Positions 17,258-24,771 of a stretch of DNA of 46,792 nucleotides are shown here, in pieces. The notes beneath the pieces were generated by a model that saw only the letters and a program-made list of their open reading frames with translations, made no database searches and was not told where the DNA came from. Source of the DNA: Mycobacterium gordonae (lineage in GTDB: Bacteria; Actinomycetota; Actinomycetes; Mycobacteriales; Mycobacteriaceae); assembly GCF_001417955.2 (NCBI RefSeq), contig NZ_LKTM01000327.1:1-46792 (forward strand). The letters run 5' to 3'. The stretch's first letter is position 1, and each line of letters opens with the position of its first letter. A program made the position numbers and the translations under genes.

Positions 17258-17608
17258 CTAACCGCCGAATTCGATCACGGGCCGCACTTCGACGGCCCCG
17301 TCCCAGGCCGCCGGGATCTCGGCCGCGATGCGCAGCGCCTCGTCCAGGTCGGCGGCTTCGATCAGGTAGAAGCCGGTCAGGGCCTCCTTGGTCTCGGCGT
17401 ACGGGCCGTCGCTGGTGACCACGTCACCGCCGCGGGCGCCGCTGACCCGCACGGTGGTGGCGGTGCCGGTGGGATAGAGCGCGGCGCCGCCGCGGATCGC
17501 GGCACCGTGGTCCTGACCGAATTTCATGTATTCGGCCATGTCACCGGCCTGTTCAGGCGCCGACCAGTCGACGTCCCGGGTGTAGGTGAGTGCGGCGTAT
17601 TGCGGCAT
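17258..17608 (-). CDS. DGPF/YCII-related protein, partner of the ECF42 sigma factor
   Basis: A 116-residue YCII-fold protein with the signature SDGPYAETKEALTGFYLIEA and a conserved N-terminal MPQYAALTY strand. DGPF proteins accompany ECF42 sigma factors and are usually their main transcriptional target; their biochemical role is unsettled. A strong AGGAGGA ribosome site lies 5 bp from the ATG. It is first in the two-gene unit with the sigma factor. Confidence 0.88.
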   Translation of the reverse strand: MPQYAALTYTRDVDWSAPEQAGDMAEYMKFGQDHGAAIRGGAALYPTGTATTVRVSGARGGDVVTSDGPYAETKEALTGFYLIEAADLDEALRIAAEIPAAWDGAVEVRPVIEFGG

Positions 17609-17660
17609 GGTGTCCTCCTGTACCGATCATGATCCGGGCATTTCCCGATCTCACCAAGAG

Positions 17661-17688
17661 GACGAACGAAGCAGGGCCGAATAGGACA
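17661..17688 (-). promoter_or_regulatory. Putative ECF-type promoter of the DGPF gene
   Basis: On the minus strand TGTCCT is followed after about 18 bp by CGTC, an arrangement like the TGTC...CGTC promoters used by ECF sigma factors. It lies about 50 bp before the DGPF start, so autoregulation by the ECF42 factor is likely. The match to an ECF42 consensus is from memory. Confidence 0.4.
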
Positions 17689-17702
17689 AACCCGCCCGAA
17701 AT

Positions 17703-19187
17703 TTATCCGACCGGGTAGCCCACCGACTTGATCTCGGTGTACTGGTCGAATCCGGCGATGCCGTTCTGCCGTCCGACGCCGCTCTGCTTGTAGCCACCGA
17801 ACGGTACGTCCGCGCCGTACGGCGCACCGCCGTTGACGCCGATGAAGCCTGCCTTGATCCGCCGCGCCACCGCCAGCGAGTGCTCCAGCGAACCCGACAT
17901 CACGTTGCCGGCCAGACCGTAGACGCTGTCGTTGGCAATCCGGATCGCGTCCTCCTCGTCGTCGAAGGGGATGACCGAGAGCACCGGGCCGAAGATCTCC
18001 TCCTGCGCGATCGTCATGGAGTTGTCGACGTCGACGAAAAGCGTTGGGCGGACGAAGAATCCCTTGTCGAATCCGGTTTCCGCGTCCGGTCCGCCGACCA
18101 GCGCGGTGGCCCCTTCTTCGACGCCCTTGCGGATGTAGCCCATGACCCGGTCGCGCTGGCGCTCCGAAATCACCGGGCCGCACAGGGTTCCGGGGTCCTG
18201 CGGGTCACCGCAGGTGACGTTCTCGTAGATGCTCCGCAGTATCGCCACACCTTCGTCGTAGCGCGACCGCGGCAGCAGCATCCGGGTCGGATTGGCGCAA
18301 CCCTGCCCGGCGTGCATGCACGGCGCGATGCCGATGGCACAGGCCAGCCCGAAGTCCGCGTCCTCGAGAACGATGGTGGCCGACTTGCCGCCCAGTTCGA
18401 GGAACAGCCGCTTCATGGTCGCGGCGCCCTTTTCCATGATCCGCTTGCCCACCACCGTCGAGCCGGTGAACGAGATCAGGTCGACCTTGGGTGAGAGCGT
18501 AAGCTCTTCTCCCACAAAGTGATCGGACGCCGTGACGACGTTGACGACGCCGGCCGGGATGTCGGTCTTCTCGGCGATCAGCCGGCCCAGCCGGGTGGCG
18601 TTGAACGGGGTGTTGGGCGCCGGCTTGAGCACCACCGTGTTGCCGGTGCCCAGCGCCTGGCCGAGCTTGTTCAGCGTGACCTCGAACGGGAAGTTCCACG
18701 GAACGATCGCGCCGACCACACCCACCGGCTCCCGCCACTGCCTGATGGCGGTGTTGGCGCCGGTGAGGCTGATGACCCGGTCGCCGAGATCGGTTTCCCA
18801 CGGGTAGTCGTCGATCAGCCGGGCCGGGTACCTCAGCCCGTCCTGAAGCGGCGCGTCCAGCTGCGGCCCGAAGGTGATCGCCCGGGGCGACCCAACTTCG
18901 AGAATGAGCTCCTCGCGCAGCTCCTCCTTCTCTTCCTCGATCGCGTCGTGCAGTTGCAGCAGACAGCGCTTGCGCAACTCGCGGTTGGTCGACCAGTCGG
19001 TCTCGTCGAAGGCGCGCCGGGCGGCGTCGATGGCGCGGTGCATGTCCTCCTTCGAAGCGTCGGCAACCTCACCGAGGGACTCCTCGGTCGCCGGGTTGAT
19101 GTTGGTGAACGTGCCGGCCTGGCCGTCGACGAGCTTGCCGTCGATCATCATCTTCGGCTCGAACCGGACCTTTACAGTGTCAGCCAT
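17703..19187 (-). CDS. Aldehyde dehydrogenase
   Basis: A 494-residue NAD(P)-dependent aldehyde dehydrogenase oxidising an aldehyde to the acid. Catalytic residues are visible: Asn165 in PWNF, Glu264 in LELGGK and nucleophile Cys297 in GQGC, plus the FTGS nucleotide loop near 240. It lies 109 bp downstream of the P450 gene on the same strand and may have its own promoter, because a copy of the cluster motif overlaps its start codon. A P450-generated alcohol oxidised to an aldehyde would be a natural substrate, but this is inference from position. Confidence 0.93.
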   Translation of the reverse strand: MADTVKVRFEPKMMIDGKLVDGQAGTFTNINPATEESLGEVADASKEDMHRAIDAARRAFDETDWSTNRELRKRCLLQLHDAIEEEKEELREELILEVGSPRAITFGPQLDAPLQDGLRYPARLIDDYPWETDLGDRVISLTGANTAIRQWREPVGVVGAIVPWNFPFEVTLNKLGQALGTGNTVVLKPAPNTPFNATRLGRLIAEKTDIPAGVVNVVTASDHFVGEELTLSPKVDLISFTGSTVVGKRIMEKGAATMKRLFLELGGKSATIVLEDADFGLACAIGIAPCMHAGQGCANPTRMLLPRSRYDEGVAILRSIYENVTCGDPQDPGTLCGPVISERQRDRVMGYIRKGVEEGATALVGGPDAETGFDKGFFVRPTLFVDVDNSMTIAQEEIFGPVLSVIPFDDEEDAIRIANDSVYGLAGNVMSGSLEHSLAVARRIKAGFIGVNGGAPYGADVPFGGYKQSGVGRQNGIAGFDQYTEIKSVGYPVG

Positions 19188-19197
19188 ATTTGTTCAG
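19181..19197 (-). promoter_or_regulatory. Cluster motif copy D (ATATTTGTTCAG) at the aldehyde dehydrogenase start
   Basis: It shares 12 consecutive bases with copy A at 23807-23823, but its left half is degenerate and it overlaps the ATG. This is the weakest of the five copies. Confidence 0.35.
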
Positions 19198-19296
19198 CTC
19201 TCTATTGACAAGGCGCTGGTGAGAGCGCCGGGACGTAAACGGCCACCCGCTAGACAGTAACTCTACGGTGAGCCTTACCGGAAAGCACCCAATGAC

Positions 19297-20514
19297 CTAC
19301 TGAGGATCGAACAGGACGGGTACCGACGTCGGCGACCGGAACACCTGCCCCCGGATGTGCGGGTCGTCGGCGTCGGGATCCAGCCGCAGGTTGGGCAGCC
19401 GGTCCAGCAGCAGGTTGATCGCCGTTCGCATCTCCAGGCGCGCCAGGTGCATGCCCAGGCAGACGTGGACGCCGTGCCCCCAACCCAGATGGGCCCTGGC
19501 CTGCCGGTGGATGTCGAACCGGTCGGGATCGGGATAGCGATCCTCCTGACGGTTCGCCGAACCCAGCATCGGCATCACCGTGGCGCCGGCCGGGATCGCC
19601 ACCCCGCCGAGTTCGGTGTCGCGGGTGGCCACCCGGGTGATGGTGAGTAGCGGCGGTTCCCAGCGCACGCCCTCTTCGATCGCCTGCGGCAGCAGCGACC
19701 GGTCCGCCCGGATGGCTTCGAGTTGCCCGGGATCGGACAGCAGCGCCAGCAGCAGGCTGCCCAGCGACCGGTACGTCGTCTCCACTCCGGCAGGCAGCAA
19801 GAGCCGCAGGAACGAGAAGATCTCCTCGTCGGCCAGTTTCTGTCCGTCGATCTCGGCCGCCGCCAGGGCGCTGATCAGGTCATCCTTCGGCTCGGCGCGC
19901 CGGGCTTCCAGGATGGGCGCGAAGTACTCGCACAGCGCCGCCGCGGCCGCCAGCCCGCGTTCGGGGTTCATCAGCCAACTCAGCAGCGAGATCGACCAGC
20001 GCTGGAACTGGGGGTAGTCCTGTTCCGGTAGGCCCAGCAGGCCCGCGATGATCCGGCTCGGATAGTCGAAGGTGAACTCCTTGACCAGGTCTGCTCTGCC
20101 GTTGGGGGCGAAGTTGTCGATCAGGCTGTTCGCCACCCGGGCCACCAGTTCGTCCTGCCAGCGTGCCAATGACTTCTGCGAGAAGGCTTTTGACACCAAT
20201 GACCGCAGCCGGCCGTGCACCGGCTCGTCCATCCCGAGCATGACGCCCTCGCCCAGCACCGGCCCGAACGCGGCGATGACGGCTGCCGAAGAGAACGTCT
20301 CGTTGTCCCGCAGCATCTGCTGGACGTCCTCGTGGCGATACACGATGAACATCGGCAGCGACTCCTCGTGCGGCAGCGCGCCAGAGGTTTCCAGCCGTTG
20401 CACCGGTTCCTCGCGGCGCAACCGGGCCAACTCGGTGTACGGGTCGCGCACGTCGCCGGAAATCGCGTCGTCGAAGGCGCCGAAGTCTTCCAGATCGTCG
20501 AATAGCTGTTCCAT
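19297..20514 (-). CDS. Cytochrome P450 (CYP)
   Basis: A 405-residue soluble bacterial P450. It has the I-helix AGVETT (242-247), ExxR as Glu281-Arg284 and the heme loop with Cys352 in GHGVHVCLG. The usual Phe at the start of the heme loop is Trp345. It inserts oxygen into a lipophilic substrate and needs ferredoxin partners; no ferredoxin gene is adjacent. It starts 2 bp after the SDR stop, so it is in one operon with SDR, AveC-like and ligand-binding genes. It may feed the SDR or aldehyde dehydrogenase. The CYP family number cannot be assigned by eye. Confidence 0.93.
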   Translation of the reverse strand: MEQLFDDLEDFGAFDDAISGDVRDPYTELARLRREEPVQRLETSGALPHEESLPMFIVYRHEDVQQMLRDNETFSSAAVIAAFGPVLGEGVMLGMDEPVHGRLRSLVSKAFSQKSLARWQDELVARVANSLIDNFAPNGRADLVKEFTFDYPSRIIAGLLGLPEQDYPQFQRWSISLLSWLMNPERGLAAAAALCEYFAPILEARRAEPKDDLISALAAAEIDGQKLADEEIFSFLRLLLPAGVETTYRSLGSLLLALLSDPGQLEAIRADRSLLPQAIEEGVRWEPPLLTITRVATRDTELGGVAIPAGATVMPMLGSANRQEDRYPDPDRFDIHRQARAHLGWGHGVHVCLGMHLARLEMRTAINLLLDRLPNLRLDPDADDPHIRGQVFRSPTSVPVLFDPQ

Positions 20515-20516
20515 TG

Positions 20517-21521
20517 TCAGTCCCCCTCAGTCCCCTTGTTCTTGGCCGTATTTCGCTTTGCGACAACTGCCGCGAGGCGATTCAGCACCGGCTGCGGAAG
20601 AACACGCGCGGTGAGAACCATCGCTCGTTGTCCAGCCGTCAACGGGTACGCCCCGCCCCGCATCGATCCCTGCTTCGGTATGCCCAACACCAGCCGGGAG
20701 AGGTGGTGCATGCCCGCGGCGGGCAGCACCCTGTTCAGCGCCAACAGCATTGAGGCATCCGGACCCACCCCGCGGCGCCGGAACGGCTTCGTGTCATTGA
20801 GGGCCTTGAGAAGTCCGTCGGCGAACCGCTCGGGTGGCCTGGCAAGCCGCATCGCCAACCTGCCCCGGGTGTCCATCGTGTTGTGCAGCCGGGCGTAGGG
20901 GCCGGCGAAGTCGCGGTCGTCGGTAGTGCCGGCGTCGGTGATGATCTCGGTGTCGTAGGTGCCGGCCACCAACACCGTGACACCGAGACCGAACGGCGCG
21001 ATCTCACACGCCATCGACTCGCCCCAGCGCTCCAGGGCCCCCTTGGCCGCCGAGTACGGCGCGGTGGCGGGCTGGCCGCGTACCCCGGCCGCGCTGGACA
21101 CCAGGACGATGCGGCCTTCGCCCGCGGCCCGCATGGCAGGCAGCAGCGCCTGGGTGAGCGTGACGGGACCCAGCACACTGGTGGCGAACATCTTCTGCCA
21201 CAACGCCGTATCCGTCTCCTCGACTACTCCAGCGGCGGAGATCCCGGCGTTGTGCACCAACCCGTAGGGGGTGCCCACCGCTTCGTCGATGGCCTTCGCC
21301 GCCGCGGAGATCGAGGCGGCGTCGGTGAGGTCGAGCTGCACGGGGATCAGCCGTGGGTCATCGTCGGCCGCTCCGGTCGCCTTCTGCAGCAACGGAAATG
21401 CCCGCTCCGGGCTGCGCATGGCCGCCACCACCCGCCATCCGTCACGATAGAGCCGGACCGCCGAGGCGAACCCCAGTCCGCGGGAGGCGCCGGTGATGAC
21501 GACGCTACGCGGCTCACCCAT
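20517..21521 (-). CDS. Short-chain dehydrogenase/reductase
   Basis: A 334-residue SDR with TGASRGLG (10-17), HNAG, Ser in LVSSAAG and the YSAAKGA catalytic Tyr/Lys, plus a longer C-terminal tail of about 80 residues with hydrophobic stretches. The start at 21521 (MGEPRSVVITG) fits the Rossmann strand and overlaps the AveC-like gene stop by 8 bp. The open frame continues upstream only because of GC content. It is co-transcribed with the P450 and may oxidise the alcohol the P450 makes. Confidence 0.87.
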   Translation of the reverse strand: MGEPRSVVITGASRGLGFASAVRLYRDGWRVVAAMRSPERAFPLLQKATGAADDDPRLIPVQLDLTDAASISAAAKAIDEAVGTPYGLVHNAGISAAGVVEETDTALWQKMFATSVLGPVTLTQALLPAMRAAGEGRIVLVSSAAGVRGQPATAPYSAAKGALERWGESMACEIAPFGLGVTVLVAGTYDTEIITDAGTTDDRDFAGPYARLHNTMDTRGRLAMRLARPPERFADGLLKALNDTKPFRRRGVGPDASMLLALNRVLPAAGMHHLSRLVLGIPKQGSMRGGAYPLTAGQRAMVLTARVLPQPVLNRLAAVVAKRNTAKNKGTEGD

Positions 21522-22641
21522 GCTGACTGGGGGCTGCGCAGGCACCCGAGCTGGGAGGCGGCGGATCGACGTGCGGCCGTCCGTCCGGCTCCCCGCTTGC
21601 CCAGGTCGACCAGATGCCGACCGAATACGGACCCAGGGCACCGGCCTTCTCGTAAAAGCCCTGCGGATCATAGACTTTGGCCTCGGGGAAGGGCCACGGG
21701 CAGGCGACCGAGGTCGCTGCGTGGCTCACCTTGATGGCCCAGAACCAGGCCCCGTAGGCGAAATACGACACGTTGATGATCGCGAACATCACCAGGAATG
21801 TGCCGAGCACCGGGCGGCCCGGAAATAGCCTGGCCTTGGCGGCGAGCTTCTCCGCTACCGATTTCCCGGTGTCGTCGCGGTAGCACAGGATCGCCGCGGG
21901 CACCATCACGAACGTCACCGAGAAGGACTCCCAGATCAGCGGGAACTGGAATGTCGTGCCGGTGAACACCGAGCCCCAGGGAATCACCTGGGAATAGATG
22001 TACATCCCCCAGTGGATCAGCGTGTTCTCCAGGAACGCGTCCATGACGAAGCCGATCGCACACGTGATCAGGCCCAGGCTGACCAAGGGATGTTTCGACA
22101 CGAAATGCTCTGGGCCCCTTCGGGCCTGCAGTTTGCGCAGGATCCATACCGCCGGGAAGTACGGGCCGAAGTAGAACATCACGTAGCCGAACACGACGAA
22201 CGGCTCCACCGTCGGCGACAGGGACACCAGCGGCCAGGACTCCGGCCAGTGGATGAGATCGGGGTTGTAAACCGCGAACGGCGCCCAGTTCATGATCGGG
22301 TCCTGCCAGACGATCAGCGTCGTGCACAGGAACATCAGCATCGCCGGACTACCCGGATTCCGCCGCCAGCCCCTGACGAATACCACCAGCAGCACGATCA
22401 GCGCCACCGCGGTGGCACCGTCCAGGAACGTGATGTAGTCCAGCCCGAACATGAACTCGACGGGACGGGGCCGCCCCTGCACAGTGGGGTTGGCGACGCG
22501 CGGGTCCAGGGCGGTCCGGCAGTTGACGACGAAGAACAGCGCGAACGCCGCCAGCGTGACCGCCGCAATCCACCTGCCCCAGTTCAGTTTTCCGCGCCGG
22601 TCCGCCGAGGCCGGCTGGTCTGTTCGTACCGGTGCGGCCAT
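21514..22641 (-). CDS. AveC-family (spirocyclase-like) integral membrane protein
   Basis: About 375 residues with several membrane helices (about 22-42, 65-87, 91-108, 131-150, 165-190, 215-235 and 270-290). It contains FDYITFLDGAT-like, NWAPFAVYNP, PTVEPFVVFGYVMFYFGPY and WESF segments that I recognise as the mycobacterial relatives of Streptomyces AveC. AveC acts as a spirocyclase/dehydratase in avermectin synthesis; the mycobacterial members have no assigned reaction. The start at 22641 follows GGAGAGGA and lies 4 bp after the upstream stop; ATG 22671 has no ribosome site. The proline-rich tail is not conserved-looking. Its position between an SDR and a ligand-binding protein suggests it handles the same lipophilic substrate. 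Confidence 0.72.
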   Translation of the reverse strand: MAAPVRTDQPASADRRGKLNWGRWIAAVTLAAFALFFVVNCRTALDPRVANPTVQGRPRPVEFMFGLDYITFLDGATAVALIVLLVVFVRGWRRNPGSPAMLMFLCTTLIVWQDPIMNWAPFAVYNPDLIHWPESWPLVSLSPTVEPFVVFGYVMFYFGPYFPAVWILRKLQARRGPEHFVSKHPLVSLGLITCAIGFVMDAFLENTLIHWGMYIYSQVIPWGSVFTGTTFQFPLIWESFSVTFVMVPAAILCYRDDTGKSVAEKLAAKARLFPGRPVLGTFLVMFAIINVSYFAYGAWFWAIKVSHAATSVACPWPFPEAKVYDPQGFYEKAGALGPYSVGIWSTWASGEPDGRPHVDPPPPSSGACAAPSQHG

Positions 22642-22645
22642 GTCG

Positions 22646-23764
22646 TCAGCCGTCCTCTCCGAAGCGGTCAACCAAGTGGGAGTTGACGCCGTCGGCGTCG
22701 AGGGTGCGCGCCACCAGATAGCCCGCGCCCATCCAGGCCCGGCGGGTCCACTTGCCGAACGACACCCGGGTGCCGGGCGCGCCGGACGCGGCCGGCAGCA
22801 TCTTGACCCGTTCCAACGCCTCTTTCACGCCGCGGGGGCTCAGCGGATGCGCATCGCTGAAGGCGCGTACCAGCGTGGCCGCGACGTCGCGATTCACCAC
22901 GGTCACACAGAATTCGGGCCGACTGCCGTCGTACTTCGCCGCGTAGGCGTCCAGGAAGTCCTGCCCGACCTTGTTCGCCTCGTCGTACTGGTCAACACCG
23001 GTCCAGCCCATGAACGCGTTCCACATGATCGGGTTGACCCACGCGTTCTGCCACGCGGTGGTGGTGAAACGGGGCGGGTCCCAACCGAGCGATTCGAGCG
23101 CCGGGTTGATGAACACGATCCCGAACCCGAATCCCAGGTGCACGATCGCCTCGGACTTCGCCTCGTGCAACGTCTGCACCGCGGCGTTGATGTCTTGGGC
23201 CGTCTGGGCGATCGAAGCTTCGGCCACGATGCGAATACCTTTGCGTCGACAGGCGCTTCGCAGGTTTTTCAGATAGCTCTCACCGATCAGGCTCTGCTCG
23301 ACCAGCACGCCGATTTCGGAAAGTTCTCGTTTGGCGATCAGGTCGGCCAGGAAGATCGGCTCATCGGTCATCGAGCCTTGCGGGAAGGCGAAGGTCCATT
23401 CGCCCAGCCAGTCGTCGGTGCCGGTCACGCTGATAGCCGGAACCTTGAATCGTTCCTCGATCGCTTCGCGCAACGGCACGCAGTTGTCGGTGATGTTCGG
23501 GCCGAAGACCACTAGGCAGCCTTCATCGACCAGTTCGCCGTACGCGTCGATCACCGCCTTCACCGAACCTTTGGGCAGGCCCTCCACTTCGCGATAGATC
23601 ATCTGCACCGGGCGGTCCATCTCACCCTGGGCAAGTGCTTCTTCGAAAATGAGGTCGAAGGTATGAGTGAATGAGGCGAACAGGTCCTCCGGAAAGCCCG
23701 GCGGGAGTTTGAAGTCCATCAGGTAGCCGACCTTGATCGGCTCCGCGGTGCTCTCGTAGGACAT
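22646..23764 (-). CDS. Leucine/branched-chain-type substrate-binding protein (Peripla_BP_6) without signal peptide
   Basis: A 372-residue two-lobed type I periplasmic-binding fold: IKVGYLMDF start, VDEGCLVVFGPNITDNC and VPAISVTGTDDW in lobe 1, ELSEIGVLVEQSLIGESYLKN in the hinge and second lobe. The N-terminus (MSYESTAEPIKVGY) has no signal sequence or lipobox, and no ABC permease or ATPase gene is nearby, so it probably stays in the cytoplasm as a ligand carrier or sensor. It is first in the operon with AveC-like, SDR and P450 genes. A copy of the cluster motif lies about 45 bp upstream. Confidence 0.8.
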   Translation of the reverse strand: MSYESTAEPIKVGYLMDFKLPPGFPEDLFASFTHTFDLIFEEALAQGEMDRPVQMIYREVEGLPKGSVKAVIDAYGELVDEGCLVVFGPNITDNCVPLREAIEERFKVPAISVTGTDDWLGEWTFAFPQGSMTDEPIFLADLIAKRELSEIGVLVEQSLIGESYLKNLRSACRRKGIRIVAEASIAQTAQDINAAVQTLHEAKSEAIVHLGFGFGIVFINPALESLGWDPPRFTTTAWQNAWVNPIMWNAFMGWTGVDQYDEANKVGQDFLDAYAAKYDGSRPEFCVTVVNRDVAATLVRAFSDAHPLSPRGVKEALERVKMLPAASGAPGTRVSFGKWTRRAWMGAGYLVARTLDADGVNSHLVDRFGEDG

Positions 23765-23806
23765 ATGACCTCCCTGACTAGCTACTCCCCGCAGCGACGA
23801 AATGAG

Positions 23807-23823
23807 ACCTAATATTTGTTCAG
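23807..23823 (+). promoter_or_regulatory. Cluster motif copy A (ACCTAATATTTGTTCAG)
   Basis: It lies 43 bp before the start of the ligand-binding gene and resembles the 14-bp palindrome ACCAAATATTTGGT. It is probably the operator of the operon 23764 to 19297. Confidence 0.5.
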
Positions 23824-23852
23824 ACGGTAGCCGCGGTGATTGGCAGCGTCAA

Positions 23853-24710
23853 TCATCGGCCGGATCCGCCCGAGCCCAGATAGACCTCGATCATCTCGCC
23901 GAGAGCCCTACCTACCGCCACGTCATCGGTCAGCGGACCGGCGATCGCGGCGCGGGCCGCCTCCGCCATGCCCAGCCCCTCCGCGATGAGCCGGCCCGCG
24001 GCGATCAGCACCCGGGTCGAGGCGACCTCGCGCAGTCCTCCGGTCTCCAGGCGTCGGACAGCCTGACCGAACCGAACCAGTTCCGCGGCGGTCGCGGCGT
24101 CCACACCCGCCTCGTGGGCGACGATGCCCTGCTCGATATCGGCAGTCGGGAAACCGAATTCGAGGGCGACCATGCGCTGGCGGGTGGAGTCCTTGAGGTC
24201 CTTCAGCACGCTCTGATAGCCGGGGTTGTAGGACACCACGAGTCCGAATCCCGGTGCTGCGTCCAGCGTGACGCCGAGGCGCTCGATGGGCAGCTGACGC
24301 CGGTGATCGGCGAGCGGATGCAGTACCACGGTGGTGTCCTGGCGGGCTTCCACCACTTCGTCGAGGTAGCAGATCGCGCCCTCGCGTACGGCCCTGGTGA
24401 GCGGACCATCCACCCACACGGTCTCGTCGCCCTGCAGTAGATAGCGACCAACCAGGTCGGCGGTGGTGAGATCGTCGTGGCACGCCACGGTGATCAGGTC
24501 CCGGCCGAGGTCGTACGCCATCGCCTCGACGAAACGGGTTTTGCCGCAACCCGTCGGCCCCTTCAGGAGGACGGTGAGGTGCTGCCGGTAGGCGGCCCTG
24601 AAGACGGCCTCTTCATTGCCGACCGCCTGGTAGTAGGGCCGCATCTGCTCCGCCTGTTGTCGAGAGGCGTTGGGACCGGCGCGCGCGGCGAGTGCGGACT
24701 CGTGGGCCAT
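23853..24710 (-). CDS. MoxR-class AAA+ ATPase of NorQ/CbbQ type
   Basis: A 285-residue AAA+ ATPase with Walker A GPTGCGKT (51-58), Walker B ICYLDE (113-118) and sensor-1 Asn162 in SYNPGYQ. The short, single-domain form with VWVDGPLTRAVREG and EARQDTTVVLHPL segments is typical of CbbQ, NirQ and NorQ. These work with a CbbO/NorD VWA protein to remodel or activate a metalloenzyme or Rubisco. The matching VWA gene is immediately upstream. GGGAGGT lies 4 bp before the ATG. The target is unknown: no nitric oxide reductase or Rubisco gene is here, and the nearest metalloenzyme is the P450. Confidence 0.88.
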   Translation of the reverse strand: MAHESALAARAGPNASRQQAEQMRPYYQAVGNEEAVFRAAYRQHLTVLLKGPTGCGKTRFVEAMAYDLGRDLITVACHDDLTTADLVGRYLLQGDETVWVDGPLTRAVREGAICYLDEVVEARQDTTVVLHPLADHRRQLPIERLGVTLDAAPGFGLVVSYNPGYQSVLKDLKDSTRQRMVALEFGFPTADIEQGIVAHEAGVDAATAAELVRFGQAVRRLETGGLREVASTRVLIAAGRLIAEGLGMAEAARAAIAGPLTDDVAVGRALGEMIEVYLGSGGSGR

Positions 24711-24754
24711 GACCTCCCTTTCTTCTTCCTTTGTATGACTGCCCGGAGACTATC

Positions 24755-24771
24755 CGGAACAGATGTTTGTT
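24755..24771 (-). promoter_or_regulatory. Cluster motif copy B (reads AACAAACATCTGTTCCG on the minus strand)
   Basis: It lies 45 bp before the MoxR-type gene, in the 60-bp gap after the VWA gene, and overlaps that gene's stop. It aligns without gaps to copies A and C. Confidence 0.45.

Noticed and set aside
19345..20200. Trp345 in place of Phe in the P450 heme loop (GWGHGVHVCLG) as a sign of inactivity
   Set aside because: The Cys, ExxR and I-helix motifs are intact, and aromatic replacement at this position is tolerated in P450s.
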